Assembly: GCA_014529385.2 (NCBI GenBank)
Contig: CM043960.1
Location: 70,061,410 to 70,125,409 of the forward strand
From: Adiantum capillus-veneris
Taxonomy: Eukaryota > Streptophyta > Polypodiopsida > Polypodiales > Pteridaceae
Direction of reading: 5' to 3'
DNA length: 64,000 nt
The translations under genes were made by a program, and so were the position numbers. Under the pieces are notes generated by a model. The model was given only the letters and a program-made list of their open reading frames with translations, was not told the DNA's origin and did not search any database. Positions 1-11,278 of this stretch are shown here, in pieces. The first letter of the stretch is position 1, and each line of letters opens with the position of its first letter.

Positions 1-88
1 AGTGATCACCATGTGCTTGCATCTTGCTTAGCGATGTTTTGGTCAGCATGTACGCTTAGTGTGGATGAAATGTCTTGCCCGGCAGTTC

Positions 89-345
89 TAGGTCACGTGC
101 AGGAGTGCGAGGCCCAACGCCCATGCAATGGTGCATATCGTCCTTCTAAGTACTGTTTTCTAGAGATGCCCAGTGTGGGCTCTATCGCTTGGGGCCTGCG
201 GGGCTCCTGAATCAAGCAGGTCACGATTCTTAAGAGTAGAGGAGGTCGCCGTAAGAGCGTGAGGCCTAGTGCCTGTGCGCTGGTACATATTGCCCTTTTG
301 AGGGCTGTTTTCCAGAAATGCACAACGTGGGCTGTGTCTCGGCCA
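89..345. repeat. Diverged 152-bp direct repeat, two copies
   Basis: Copies beginning near 89 and 242 align at a constant offset of 152 bp. For example, GAGGCC is at 109 and 261, and GGTGCATAT/GGTACATAT are at 130 and 282. They share about 100 bp with many substitutions. I see no persuasive coding sense in either strand. Confidence 0.55.
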
Positions 346-467
346 CAAGTTCACCCTAGAGGGGCTGCCAGCTATGTATTCTGCTCCCTGTCTGCAATGT
401 TATCTCATGGAGTGTATCGACTATGTCCAACAGGAGGGTGAGGGTCAGCATGCTCTGGGCTTTTTTC

Positions 468-978
468 AGCTTACACATTTAGGAGTATCTCTGGGAACCA
501 TAAGAGGTAAGCATGCCCAAAGTACAGATCCTGATTGTAATGGGCCTAATATAGGCCTATATCAAGTTTCCATTGGTGCTAATGTAGTGTTTCACGGTTC
601 TGCTGGACCAATTCCTCAGCTTCCGTTGCAAGGTCTACAATTAGACCTATATGTTGCAGTGAAAATGTGGAATCGTAGAGCGGACGGCAGTCGAGCTTTG
701 CTCTACATGTATTTTGACAGAAACAATACGGCGATGATAGGAGGATTCACAACACCTTGTGAAGTCATTTCCTTCGGCATCTCAAATTTACATCGTAGCG
801 CTATGAACAAGCTTACACATTTAGGAGTATCTCTGGGAACCATAAGAGGTAAGCATGCCCAAAGTACAGATCCTGATTGTAATGGGCCTAATATAGGCTT
901 ATATCAAGTTTCCATCACGGTTCTGCTGGACCAATTCCTCAGCTTCCTTTGCAAGGTCTGCAATTAGACCTGTATGTT
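468..978. repeat. Near-identical direct repeat (468-656 and 810-978)
   Basis: The two copies differ at only a few bases, plus a ~20-bp segment present in the first copy (after 572) and missing from the second. They are separated by ~150 bp of unrelated sequence. A plus-strand open frame at 374-967 runs through both copies, so its protein contains a repeated block. I recognise no domain in it and do not call it a gene. Similarity this high implies a recent local duplication. Confidence 0.85.
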
Positions 979-1370
979 GTGCAACAAGCTGCAGATTGAC
1001 TTTTTAGTTCATTTGAGTTAGTCTATCTTTCTTTGAATGGTGTCCGTTGATTGTATTTTGACTAGATCCATCTTTTCTAGTTCACTTTGGAAATTGGAAT
1101 GTATGAGAGCTTCCACTCAATGAAGTTTGATGCATCTTGTTCAAGGTCATGTATTTTCCTTTTAATTTCTTATTTTTGTGAGAATTTTAATGCATATCAA
1201 GGATGTAATATGGTGTGTCATGGAGAAAAAAGATGTTTGTGGACGGGTTTCCTCTATTTTTTTTTCCCCCGATTGCTAATTCAATATGGAGGCCTTTAAC
1301 AAGGGAATGTTTCCCAAGTGCATGTCATGCTACACCTCTTTTTGGCCTTTCCTCTCTTGGCCAAGATGAC
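979..1370. other. Gene-free stretch
   Basis: I see no coding frame, RNA gene or repeat worth naming here. There are short homopolymer runs near 1258-1270. Confidence 0.5.
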
Positions 1371-1432
1371 CCCCCCCTCCCTAAGGATTGATTAATCCAG
1401 TACCCCCCTCCCTAAGGGTTGATTAATCCAGT
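1371..1432. repeat. Two-copy 31-bp tandem repeat
   Basis: The unit has a C-rich start (ACCCCCCTCCCTAAGG) and ends TTGATTAATCCAGT. It occurs twice head to tail with one substitution. Confidence 0.85.
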
Positions 1433-1433
1433 A

Positions 1434-1500
1434 CCTTTTTTTTTGGCAAAACTCACAATTTGTGAGTGAATTGTATTAAGCACAACATAAAATTACAAAA
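1434..1500 (-). mobile_element. Possible non-LTR (LINE-like) 3' end
   Basis: Read on the minus strand, the segment ends in CTCACAAATTGTGAG, then TTTTGCC and a run of A (poly-T at 1436-1444 on the plus strand). An A-rich tail after a short conserved terminus is usual for plant LINEs. A similar terminus recurs at 2640-2720. No reverse transcriptase is visible beside it, so this is inference only. Confidence 0.3.
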
Positions 1501-1775
1501 CAACCTCGAGAGCCTTGAGGTGCTCACGATTACAAGTTGTATGTCTATCACCTCTCATTGAGGCTTAACATTCCTGGCTTACCAAAGAAGGTGAAATAAA
1601 GACCTAGGCTTCTAACCTCTTCACTCCAGCCATGTAGTTCTTTGTGCTCACCATGTGCAAAAGCATCCCCAGACCTCACTTTTCACATTTGACAATATTT
1701 TACTCTTGCACACCTATCGAATACACTGGGGTTCCATCTACTATGCCTTGCAAGGCAATTATGTATGAGAGAAAA

Positions 1776-2137
1776 CACTAATCACAACGTTGTAGGGTTT
1801 GTCATTGCTTCATCACTGATAGCATAAAGATTGTGCCTTACATGGAGGAAATTGTCAAAATGACACGTACTCGGAGTGGACCATGGATGATGGGGTTGGC
1901 TTGTTAAGTATAAACGAGAAGAGGACAACGAGATAGAGAGATAGAAGAGAGACTGACACTAATCACAACGTTGTAGGGTTTGTCATTGCTTCATCACTGA
2001 TAGCATAAAGATTGTGCCTTACATGGAGGAAATTGTCAAAATGACACGTACTCGGAGTGGACCATGGACAATGGGGTTGGCTTGTTAAGTATAAACGAGA
2101 AGAGGACAACGAGATGGAGAGATAGAAGAGAGATTGC
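1776..2137. repeat. 181-bp tandem duplication
   Basis: 1776-1956 is repeated head to tail at 1957-2137 with very few differences (for example ATGATGGGG versus ACAATGGGG). No open frame is preserved through the unit, so this is a recent non-coding duplication. Confidence 0.9.
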
Positions 2138-2639
2138 TTATGAGATAACAACATTGCATGTGTATGAATGGGCATGAGTGCTCGAAATTTTTTTTTTCCC
2201 CAAAAATTTGGTCAACCTAGGTATGAGAAAATCAGAGGTAACTAGACTGAATTTGGATGGTTCTAAATTTTGTAGGGTCTGTGATAGAAAATTTATTATG
2301 AGAATTGTCTTATTTTATACTACATGTGGGTTTATGCAAGGCTACAATATACTAGGGAGGCAAATTCAAGTCGAGATTCTAAGCCCTTTTCAAGTCATGT
2401 TGCATTTGCACAACAAGAAGAGACCATTCACTTGAGAAAAGAAGAGACATGATTGGAATCAAGATATAGTGATAGGGTGATGTCTTGAAGCAAGATAAAG
2501 GTAAATGATCACGATCATGATTAGTAATGTGTCTCGCTTCTCTAGCTTTATCATCCTTTATGTCCTCCATGTTTGGCACAAGCATAAACACATAATTTAT
2601 ATCATAGTGCCTTGTTCACCATAGGGTGCAATAGTCGAG
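2138..2639. other. Gene-free stretch
   Basis: The sequence is A/T-rich with only short frames. I recognise no feature in it. Confidence 0.45.
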
Positions 2640-2720
2640 CTTCCCTTTTTTCCCCCAAACTCACAATAGTGAGTGTATATCTATATTGCGAAATCAAAAA
2701 AGTTACAATGACAGCCATGC
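2640..2720 (-). mobile_element. Possible second LINE-like 3' end
   Basis: A pyrimidine/T-run followed by AAACTCACAATAGTGAGTG resembles the terminus at 1434-1500, with the same CTCACAAT...GTGAG core and an ATTACAA-type sequence downstream. The shared terminus suggests two members of one 3'-end family on the minus strand. No pol gene is present. Confidence 0.28.
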
Positions 2721-2927
2721 TCCAATCGAGCCATGGCATCTACTTCCAACAACAACATCCTACCCATACATCAGCTAACAAAGGGAGCCACCTTGAGACC
2801 GTAAGTAGCATAAATGTCCAAGGTTGAATTGGAGTTGCCACCAAGAAGAAATCCGTGTCATAGCACACTCCTTTACCACCAAGCAATGGCACGGGGAACC
2901 AAACGTCGAAAGACAAATAGAGAAAAG

Positions 2928-3730
2928 TCATCTTTTCTTTTTCTTGTGCTTGAACAATCTAACAGTATGAGTGCAGGCCTTCTTACCCTTAACCTTACTA
3001 ATCTGGGTCATCCGTCGACCCATGAAGTAGAGAACCACAAACCTACAACAACAAGTCTCCAAGCTTTGTAAGGCCAGCTTCGGATTGATCATAGCAAAGC
3101 CGTCATGTTCCTTATTTTGACTGCGCAAAACTGCCGCGAGAAGCATTTCCTCAGTCAAATTGCACTTTTCGAATGAGGGCTTCGGGATTTTCCTATGCTC
3201 ATAAGCTTCATATGTGATATCACAGGCACGTTTTTGGCCCTCCGAATTGAAGACAAAGTTTAGCTCTTGCTCTGAGGGTCTCTCTTGCTCCAAGGCAGAT
3301 CGACCCTGTCAAGAGGGATCGGACGATCTCCCGTTAGTGCACTCATGATGGTCGTCTTTGTGGTTCATAGTATAGCTGAGTTGCGATAGGAGAGGTGGGA
3401 ACCTCCCTCCCTAGGAGCTCCAACTTTCTCCTTTTAAAATTAAACCCTGCTCAGACTATCGATCGTGATCCGTTGGCCAACTTGAGAAAATCTTCACCAA
3501 TGCGCAGTATAGCCCGTCTTCACCCCCGGTATGCTAAGGCCTGTATGATGCATAGGCTAGATAATCGCACATCCGGGAGCCCTCCTCAATTGACGATGGA
3601 TCGCGATCCACAGGATCGGTGGGCCCACTTCCACTACCCGTATGAGTATCATAGCAAGCTGCAGGAGCTGGTAGATCACAACCCAAGGAGGGCAGATCTC
3701 ACAAGAAGATTTAGAAATTTTCTCATGTAG
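2928..3730. other. Two unassigned short reading frames (minus 2928-3293, plus 3395-3730)
   Basis: A 121-codon minus-strand frame (2928-3293) has a Cys-rich patch and a Lys-rich C-terminus. A 111-codon plus-strand frame (3395-3730) is rich in Arg, Pro and His. I recognise neither. There is no supporting promoter, splice or homology evidence, and both could be chance frames or transposon debris. Confidence 0.15.
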
Positions 3731-3802
3731 GAAAACGGAGTCTTTCTCAGTGTTTTTCATACAGTGCATAACATCATGAGCTTCTTGTCAAGAGGCACCG
3801 CA

Positions 3803-3852
3803 TACCTAGCTAGGTACGATTAGGGGGACCACCGGCCCCCCCACGGGGCCGG
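3803..3852. repeat. Palindrome plus GC-rich hairpin
   Basis: TACCTAGCTAGGTA at 3803-3816 is a perfect 14-bp palindrome. Sixteen bases further on, CCGGCCCC (3832-3839) pairs perfectly with GGGGCCGG (3845-3852) across a 5-nt loop. The function is unknown. Confidence 0.7.
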
Positions 3853-4144
3853 CAACATGCAATAGTTGAGCTTTCCTAACCTATGGAAAAGAAAGTTGCA
3901 AGACCTCAAGGATGGAAAACTAAGGAGTTCAAAACTTCACGGTCTCAAGTTGGTTTGTATGTTGAATTCCTTTGAACATGATTTTATTATACCTCGTATG
4001 TATCGTATACAACTTTAGAGTCTACATTGTGATGTGATTAGGTGCATGGTGCCATGCAAAATCAACTTGAATATTTTCTACCTGTAGGAGTAACCTATCA
4101 TAATGAAATAATTGGCAGCTCAACCATTCTTTATTCAATAGTTG

Positions 4145-5030
4145 CTTTGAGAACTGAAAATCTTGGAAGCCATCTAGTTGTTATTGGATGGGATAGTGTT
4201 CACCAAGAAAGGCTCTAAAATCAACATATTATGGGATATGTATATGCCTACCCTCACTACATTAGATTAAAGAGTACATAAAGCAGACATGTTGCTTTTT
4301 GTTTAGACAAAAGATGCCTATCTATACCTTTCTCATACAAGAGTGTTATCAGAGAATGTAAATTAGGGTGAGAAAGCTCCAGATTGTTATCATAGAATGT
4401 AAATTAGGAATAGGTTACTGTTCTTGCAGTTAGTGGTTTAACTAACGTGTGGATGGATGAATTGTAGATTGGACGTGAATAGTTTCTATATAGCTTAGTT
4501 TAGAATAAATTAGTTTAAATAATACTCATCATGGGAAGAACCTCATGTAGAAAAATAGACGAGGATGACATGCACTGGGAAGGGAATGGGGTATAAGAGG
4601 GCCTCTTTATTTGCCATGAAATTATAGGATTGGCAAATGGGTATATGTCATGTGGACTAAAATGGTGGGTATGGCAGGGCCTAATAGTGAGTGGTCAAAC
4701 TTGTAAGCTTAGAGGTGGTAGGAAATAAATATTTACTCACATAATGAGAAAATCTCTTATAAAATTAAAAAACGAGACCTAAAAATTTGGGGTTAAAACC
4801 AATCTTTTTTCTTTCTAGTGGCTATGTATTTCTCCCCCCTCTCTTGAAAAGAGGTCCCTCCAAAACTGTGATGGTCATTCTTCTCTTCTCTAGATCTACT
4901 ATATCATCTCTATCCTCTCTCTACTTCTTACAAGTTGCATCTCCTTCTTCAATGTCAAATTTTCCTCCTAAAAGGATTTTGCAGTAGAGGTTCGAAACCT
5001 CCTTTCCCTCCTCAAGCTTGCTGCTCCTCA
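4145..5030 (+). repeat. Long direct repeat, left copy (~880 bp)
   Basis: This aligns along its length with 5640-6490. Shared landmarks include an ATCAACATATTATGGGAT block, GTTAGTGGTTTAACTA, GGGTATAAGAGGGCCTC-like text and the end block CCTCCTCAAGCTTGCT. The copies differ by scattered substitutions and short indels. The paired arrangement around ~600 bp resembles LTRs of a short non-autonomous element, but I find no PBS, PPT or convincing TG...CA termini. Confidence 0.7.
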
Positions 5031-5639
5031 ATGGTAGTCATCACCTATTGAAGCTCTCCATTGTGTTGTGAAACTCACTTCATACCTCTCCCTAAAGCTG
5101 TAGATTTGAACCATATCCTACTCCTAGAGCTTCTCTCTAGTGTAGATTTACATTCCTCTCAATAGCTTTCCTACTCCTTTTCCATTTAGCTCTCAAATGG
5201 TATTCCCTCACAAAACTTTTTAAAAAAAGATTTAATCTCTTCTTATGCATTGGAGCACTACTGAGGATTCTTGGGTGCTTTGTTACGTAAGAAGTGTCCT
5301 TTTTTCTATCTGGTCATAGCTATGCTTACCATGTTACTAATGAGAAAACTTGCCAAGTGGAGGTTCATAACGATGACATCGATTGTTTCTGTATACTTTC
5401 TATGCAACCATAAATTGCACCTATGGGTCACACAAAGCAACGGTGACATGTTTCATGCCTCGTTACAATTGGAAAGTGTCCATAGCACACCAATAGAGCA
5501 CCAATACTGTGGATTTTCAAAGGGAATGGTGTGATGAATATCTTTTTGCAATTGGATGGAACACCAAGGTAGTCAACCACTAGGGAGATAACATTAAGTA
5601 CCGTGTAATTGGAGAGGAATAGGTGTTCATATACCATAT
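5031..5639. other. Spacer between the paired ~870-bp repeats
   Basis: It holds short frames (plus 5271-5534, minus 5428-5775) without recognisable domains. If the flanking repeats are LTRs, this would be the internal region of a non-coding element. Confidence 0.3.
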
Positions 5640-6490
5640 TACAAAATCTTGAGAGCCATCTAGTGTTATTGGATGGGCTAGCATTCGCCAAGAAAGGATG
5701 TAAAATCAACATATTATGGGATGTGTATAGGCCTACCCTCACTACATTAGTATAAAGAGCACATAGAGCAGACATGTTGCTTTCTCTTTGGACAAAAGAT
5801 GTCTATCTGTACCTCTCTCATACAATACTATGAAGAGTAGGACATGGTGAGAAAGATCCGGACTGTTATCATAGGATGTAAATTAGGGATAGGTAACTTT
5901 TCTTGTAGTTAGTGGTTTAACTAGCGTGCGGATGAATGAATTGTAGATTGGACCTTAATTGTTTCTATATAGCTTATTTTATAATAAGTTAGTTTAAAAT
6001 TATACTCATGGGAAACACCTCATGTAGAAATATGGATGAGGATGACGTGCAGTAGGAAGGGAATGGGTTATAAGAGGGCCTCTTTATTTTCCATGGGATT
6101 ATAAAATACACAAATGGGTATAGAAATGGTGGGTATGGAAGGACCTACAAGTGAAGGTGTTAAATTTGTGAGCTTAGAGGTGGTAGGAAATAGATCTTTA
6201 CTAACATAACGAGAAATCTCTTATAAAATTATAAAATGAGACCTAAAAATTTGGGATTAAAACTAATCTTTTCTCTTTCGAGTGGCTGTCTAGATCCCCC
6301 CCCACCTCCTAAAAGGAGGTACCTCTAAAAATGTTTTGGTCATTCTTTTCTTCTCTCTCTACTATATCATCCCTATTCTCTCTCTACTCGTTGCATCTCC
6401 TTCTTTAATACCTCTTTTTCCTCTTCAAAGGATTTTGCAATAGAGGTTTGAAAACCTCCTTTCTTCCCTCCTCAAGCTTGCTACATTCTC
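5640..6490 (+). repeat. Long direct repeat, right copy
   Basis: This is the diverged partner of 4145-5030, in the same orientation. It contains the same ordered landmarks, including the purine/pyrimidine-rich stretch around 6290-6400. Divergence is visibly greater than between the E1 LTRs, so the pair is old. Confidence 0.7.
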
Positions 6491-6530
6491 TTCAATGTTG
6501 TAGTGTATATTTTTTCATTTTCAAGTTTTC

Positions 6531-6955
6531 TTGTTAAATCATGCTACCCACATGTTTCTGTCGGGATCCACGTTCCTTTCTAATCCACAAAGGGAAGGAA
6601 GAGCGGAATTAGAAACAAGGACCACCAAAGAAGAGTATCGAGGTCCTTTTGTTAATGAGGAAATACCGCCATTCATCGCACAACCTATTGCTCAAGCAAC
6701 CGCCAATACTACACCACACTAGTTTGGCCCTTGTATCAAACAAAAGGATCAAAAGGTAGTACTAGGTACTTTCATTTTGAAGCATGAGAGGCCAAGAAAA
6801 TCAAGAGGCCTGAGGAGAAACTAAGAGAAGAGATAGAGAAAGAAGAAGAACTGAAGCAAGAGGCAGAGAGAAGTCAGAGGAAGCTGGATGAGGGGGAAAG
6901 GGTAGAGGTTGAGAGAGCCAACCTTTCTAAATTTACTAGCAAGGACATAGCCTAA
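6531..6955 (+). other. Charged coding-like remnant
   Basis: A 63-codon frame (6531-6722) is followed in another frame by a Glu/Lys/Arg-rich stretch at 6788-6955, a likely coiled coil ending at TAA. It has no start codon and a stop directly upstream. It could be debris of a transposon accessory gene. I cannot name it. Confidence 0.2.
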
Positions 6956-7765
6956 AGGTTGAGTCAGGCTCCATACTTAACAACCTTCCACTTGGAGTCA
7001 TATCTCCACACCAAGCATGTGACTGCTTTCCATCCTGGCTTCTTATCCTTGAATGCCAATAGTAGATGAGCAAAAGCTCAACTTCTCTTGATTAACCACC
7101 TTTGTTAACATGTGTGTAGCTTTAGTTGTCCCTCTTCCAAAAGAGTACGTATGAAGTGATATCTCACTTCAATGTGGTTTGTCCTTGAGTGAAATATTGA
7201 ATTCTTTGCAAGATGAATGGCGCTTTGATTGTCATTGTATAAGACACAATTGTCTTGCTTGTATCCAAGCTCCTCCAAGAATCTATGAAGCCATAGAATC
7301 TCTTTTCTTGCCTCAGTGACAACAACATATTCAGCTTTCGTAGTAGAAAGTGGAACCACTTTATTTAGCTTTGAAGCTCAACTCACTGCCAATTGTGAAG
7401 ACGTAGCTAGTAGTGCTCCTTTGAGTATCTTTGTCACCTGCCATATCTGTATCCACATACCCTTGCAAGAAAATATCAGTGCCTCCAAAACACAAAGCAT
7501 TCATCATTTTCCTTTTAAGATACCTTAGTATCCACTTCATAGCTTGTCAATTCTCTTTACGTAGAAATCAGTTTTGCATCTTGCATTGCAAATCTTTTTA
7601 GTACCTTCTTGATGTAGTCATCTTGATAAATCTTTAGGGACTTCTTTGTTCTATCCCTTGATAGCTTCATACCAAGTATCCGCTTTGTAGTACCTAAGTC
7701 TTTCATTGAAAAAGATTCAAACAACTCCTCTTTTAGGTTTTTGCTATCCTACATGTTAGCACCAT
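6956..7765 (-). pseudogene. Copia RNase H / RT 3' remnant
   Basis: The minus-strand frame at 7105-7359 encodes a Ty1/copia RNase H block (STTKAEYV, WLHRFLEELG, DNQSAIHLAKN, HIEVRYHFIR). The whole stretch aligns base by base with the copia element at 13960-14960. It carries frameshifts and lacks the ~185 bp corresponding to 14582-14768. It is a dead close relative of that element. Confidence 0.85.
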
Positions 7766-8040
7766 CAACAACACGAAAGAAACGAAGATGGAAGCCGAGA
7801 ACAATGGCTCTGAGGGAGATTATAAAATATCAAAGGAGCACCAAGAAAATCATGCCAACAGTATCCCTCTCTCGAGTTGTCAGGGAGATAATAGAAGATT
7901 ACAATGATGATCGCGATAACGAGGATACAACATGCAACCCTAATGGACCTATGGGACACTTGGGAGGATATACAAGTGTAGCTATTACAACATAGCATTT
8001 CTTGTATGGTACATGAAAGAGTCACTCTCAAAAACATTGA
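7766..8040. other. Segment foreign to the surrounding copia relic
   Basis: Alignment to the copia element at 13145-17990 stops near 7765 and copia RT homology resumes at about 8041. Between them lies ~275 bp with no relation to pol. It may be a filler insertion, or the join between two different copia remnants, since the downstream part belongs to a more distant copia family. Confidence 0.45.
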
Positions 8041-8930
8041 TTTAACCCTTGCTCTTGAAGCTTACTTGAGATCATACAAAGCCTTGATGAGTTGACAAAC
8101 TTTGTGTGGATATTTTGTACTCACATAAGCTTGGGGCTGAAACATATAGTCTATTTCATCCACATATCCATTAAGAAAAGCATTTTTGACATCCATTTGT
8201 GCAATTATCCATTCAAAGATTAAAGCTAAAGCAATGGCTAGCCTTACCGTTGTCATCTTTGTGATTGGGCTAAAGGTTTCATCATAGTCTTCTCCATAGT
8301 GTTGAGCGAATCCTTTAGCAATTAACCTTGTCTTATGCTTGTCAATGGAACCATCAAAATTTAGCTTTGTTTTGTAAACCCACTTGCTTCAATAGCTTGA
8401 TTTCCTTTGGTTATATCCGCTAACTTCCATGTGTTGTTCTTCATGAGTGCATTGTATTCTTCATCCATGACTGAGATACACTCCATCTTCGTGGCTGCTT
8501 CCTAATAGATTTACGGCTTCTCAAAGTGTGAGACTTTAGCCATAAATGCTGAATGTTGTCCTGTAAAATTTGATATATAAGTGAGCCTTTGAGGTGGGCT
8601 TCTTGCCTTGTTGATCTCCTTAGCTTTGGTGTTGAATCGTCTTCATGCATGTGGTTGCCCATGCTTGTTATAGGACAATTGGACTGCTACAATTAATCAC
8701 CCTCTTGAGCACTCTCATAGCTGATGGTAGGCTCTATGATTGAGTCTTGAGTATGGGATGTTCCATCCTCACCTTCACTTGAGACTTCTTGATAGCTTGA
8801 TGAAGTATCTTTGAACCACAGGTCATTCTTATCAGAGACAACATCTCTAGAAATATAGAGCTTCTTTGTATCCAGGTTTACCAACCTATATCCTTTAGAA
8901 TTGTAACGGAATTGGACTGAACATCACAAC
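8041..8930 (-). pseudogene. Copia RT N-terminal and post-integrase remnant
   Basis: 8062-8256 (-) encodes the copia RT stretch with QMDVKNAFLNG and VCQLIKALYDLK. 8441-8662 (-) is the variable linker between integrase and RT. 8693-8884 (-) has the integrase C-terminal motif LDTKKLYISRDVV. Frames shift between pieces and the element ends at about 8930. It is more distant from the 14-kb copia element than 6956-7765 is. Confidence 0.75.
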
Positions 8931-10009
8931 CTGTGGTCATTTCAAGAAATAGGGGTAGCATTTGGACAGGTGTCCTCCTTTTCCCTTTGAGAGGGAGGGC
9001 TTGAATAATGCTTGACTAATTAAATAATTAAACTAAATTCTCATTGGACCTCTGTGAAGGCCACCCAATAGGCTTTAGCCACACTATGAGGGAAACCTTG
9101 CTAGGGAATTAACATGTGTCCTATATTCCTCTTGTGGAAAGGGATTGCCTTGATTGTGTGTGTGTTTGTGTGTTCTCTCTCGTGCCCCAACCTTTAGGGC
9201 TCGCCCCCTCCTTTGTAGGGATCATAATTGACTTGCACACCACAAGCACCTTAGCCTTTAAGCATGAAAAGCACCTTAGCCTTCAAGCATGACAAGCACC
9301 TCAAGCACCTTTGTCATCAAGCATGACAAGCACGACAAGCACAAGCCTATCTTACCTTAAGGTCCAAGGACTTTTAACACTAACCTGGAGGACTTTAATG
9401 AAGGTAACCCTAACGTATTTTAAGCTCCATTATTTGCACATTGTTCTTCAGTAGACCATCTTCTTTTCAGCCCCTCTCGAGATGTAACCATCTCCTTTTT
9501 GGCCCCGTGTTGCGTTAGGTCTAACAACACAAAACCATGTTCTGGCTCTTGTTTCCCCTTTTAACTTCCCATATTAGATGATCAGTTTAATATGAGAAAA
9601 TCATTTGGTAAAGTTAGATATTAGACTTTATGACATTACGTCTCCCTTGAAAGCATAATCGTCCTTGACTATGAGGTAGAGAAGATAAAGTCTTAGTCAT
9701 TAGTCTATGTTTCTTAGAGGCTAGAGGATCCCTTTCTACCCTACGACATCATTCCAAAATGAATGACTAGTCCATGTGGTGCTTCGGAGACTCGGCTACC
9801 GCAAGCATTCCTGCTCTTGAGTCCATATCACAGTTCCGAAGTAGAGTGAAAAAATCTACTTGGTGTTTGAGAGATGTCGTCATCACACACATGATTTTAA
9901 GCATGCATACTACTTAAATTTGTGCACAATAAAAATAATACTAGTATTATAAGACAAAAAAAAATTTCCTTTAAAAAAAACATTTACATTTGCTTACTTA
10001 GTGTAGCCT
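8931..10009. other. Gene-free stretch left of the chromovirus pol
   Basis: No coding frame is supported. If the chromovirus keeps a 3' LTR (minus orientation) it should lie here, but I find no TG/CA ends or PPT that I trust. It includes the AAGCAC-rich minisatellite at 9232-9345. Confidence 0.35.
9232..9345. repeat. Degenerate AAGCACCTTAGCC / CATGACAAGCACC minisatellite
   Basis: Imperfect units of about 10-25 bp built from AAGCACCT and CAAGCATGACAAG repeat several times. Unit length varies, as in a decayed tandem array. Confidence 0.65.
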
Positions 10010-10200
10010 TGTAAGCATTGACAAGGTTCATACTATTCTTAAGCTGTGTTCCTTGCATCCATTAGCATCTTCAAAAGGATAATTTTTGAACTTAATAAGA
10101 TACGGTCGGATAATCTTACCATGTCTTAGTACCTTGTCTTCATGTTAAATGATGGATTCGGATTGGAGCACCTCTTCTTGATCCTTGATCTCGGGCGGGT
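10010..10200 (-). pseudogene. Chromodomain at the C-terminus of a Ty3/gypsy integrase
   Basis: Read on the minus strand, this encodes a stretch with HEDKVLRHGKIIRPYLIKF followed by an NYPFEDA-like motif, the aromatic/acidic pattern of plant chromovirus chromodomains. It lies directly after the integrase GPY/F module (10273-10503), the usual position. Chromodomains are known to target integration to modified chromatin. The frame is broken by the adjacent 88-bp duplication, so this copy is inactive. Confidence 0.75.
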
Positions 10201-10376
10201 CCTCAATTATTGGTTCTCTTGGTGGCTCTCCTTTGTAAGGTTTAAGTAGGCTCACACAAAAAGCATTGTGTATTAGCCAATGATTGGGTCCTCAATTATT
10301 GGTTCTCTTGGTGGCTCTCCTTTGTAAGGTTTAAGTAGGCTCACACGAAAAGCATTGTGTATTAGCCAATGATTGG
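10201..10376. repeat. 88-bp tandem duplication inside the chromovirus integrase end
   Basis: 10201-10288 is repeated at 10289-10376 with one or two differences. Because 88 is not a multiple of three, the duplication shifts the frame between the GPY/F module and the chromodomain. It resembles the 85-bp duplication in the RT of the same element (37934-38095). Confidence 0.95.
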
Positions 10377-11278
10377 GAAATTCTAATTGATAGGCCATCT
10401 TGTCGATTGGTTTTAGCATTTGAAAAGGACCATAGTATCTTTTTGCTAGCTTAGAATAATACTTTTTGTGGAACGTATGATTTTTGCCCATCGTTTGCCT
10501 CAATTGAGCCTTGGGAAACTTGACTAGGACCCAATCATTTTCTTTAAACGCTAAGGCCCTTCTGTGCTTGGTAGCAGTAGCTTTTTGCCTTTGTTGAGAG
10601 ATGGATATAGCCTCCTTAATCTTTTGGAAAGATTCTTGTATGTCTCGACTATACTAGTGAAGATTTTCCCATGTACTTTGAGTAGCAAGGGACTTTTAGG
10701 TCTACCCTCAATAATCTCGAAAGGTGCCTTTCTTATAGTAGTATGGACAATGTTATTGTACGCATACTCTACAAGGGGTAAGTACTTCTCCCATTGTGAG
10801 CGTTGATCTACTTCCATAACATAGCTCTTGAGTAGATCTAGAATTGTAAGGTTAGCTATCTCACTTTGGCCATCTGTTTGTGGATTATAGGCTGAAGAAA
10901 AATTTAGCCTAGAACCTAGATTTTTCTAGAGACCCTTCCAAAAATTACTAGTCATTTGAGGATCTCTATCTTACACTATGGATGTTGGCAAACCATGGTG
11001 TTTGAAAATCTATGATATGAAGAGGGTGGCCATTTGATGTGCCGTAATAGTCTTTTTGACAGGTATGAAATATGCTTGTTTACTAAACATGTCGATTATT
11101 GTCCATATTCTTGTATTTCCATGGATAGACTTGGGTAATCCAAAGAAAAAATCCATGGATATACTCTCCCATGGTGAATTAGAAATTCGCAATGGCTGGA
11201 GTAATCCAGGTTGCTTCCCTCTATCATACTTGGTCTTTTGGCATACCGCACATTTTGAAACATACTCTTGTATGTCAA
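10273..11278 (-). pseudogene. Chromovirus integrase, C-terminal two thirds (left of E1)
   Basis: This is integrase of the host chromovirus, on the minus strand. 11010-11278 has the second half of the zinc-binding module (KCAVCQKTK) and the start of the catalytic core (SMDFFFGLPKS, IDMFSKQAYFIPV). 10551-10817 has the later core (VEYAYNNIVHTTIRKAPFEI). 10273-10503 has the GPY/F module (YYGPFQMLKPI, NAFRVSLLKPY). Stops and frameshifts separate the blocks. Codons upstream of the CxxC pair are missing here and resume at 36694, beyond E1. Confidence 0.85.
11274..11278. repeat. Target-site duplication of E1, left
   Basis: GTCAA immediately precedes the TG of the E1 5' LTR. It matches ATCAA at 36689-36693 in four of five bases. 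The chromovirus integrase frame resumes across the pair, which supports both boundaries. Confidence 0.8.

Noticed and set aside
374-967. 197-codon ORF as a host gene
   Set aside because: It has no recognisable domain, includes a duplicated DNA block and has no promoter or splice support.
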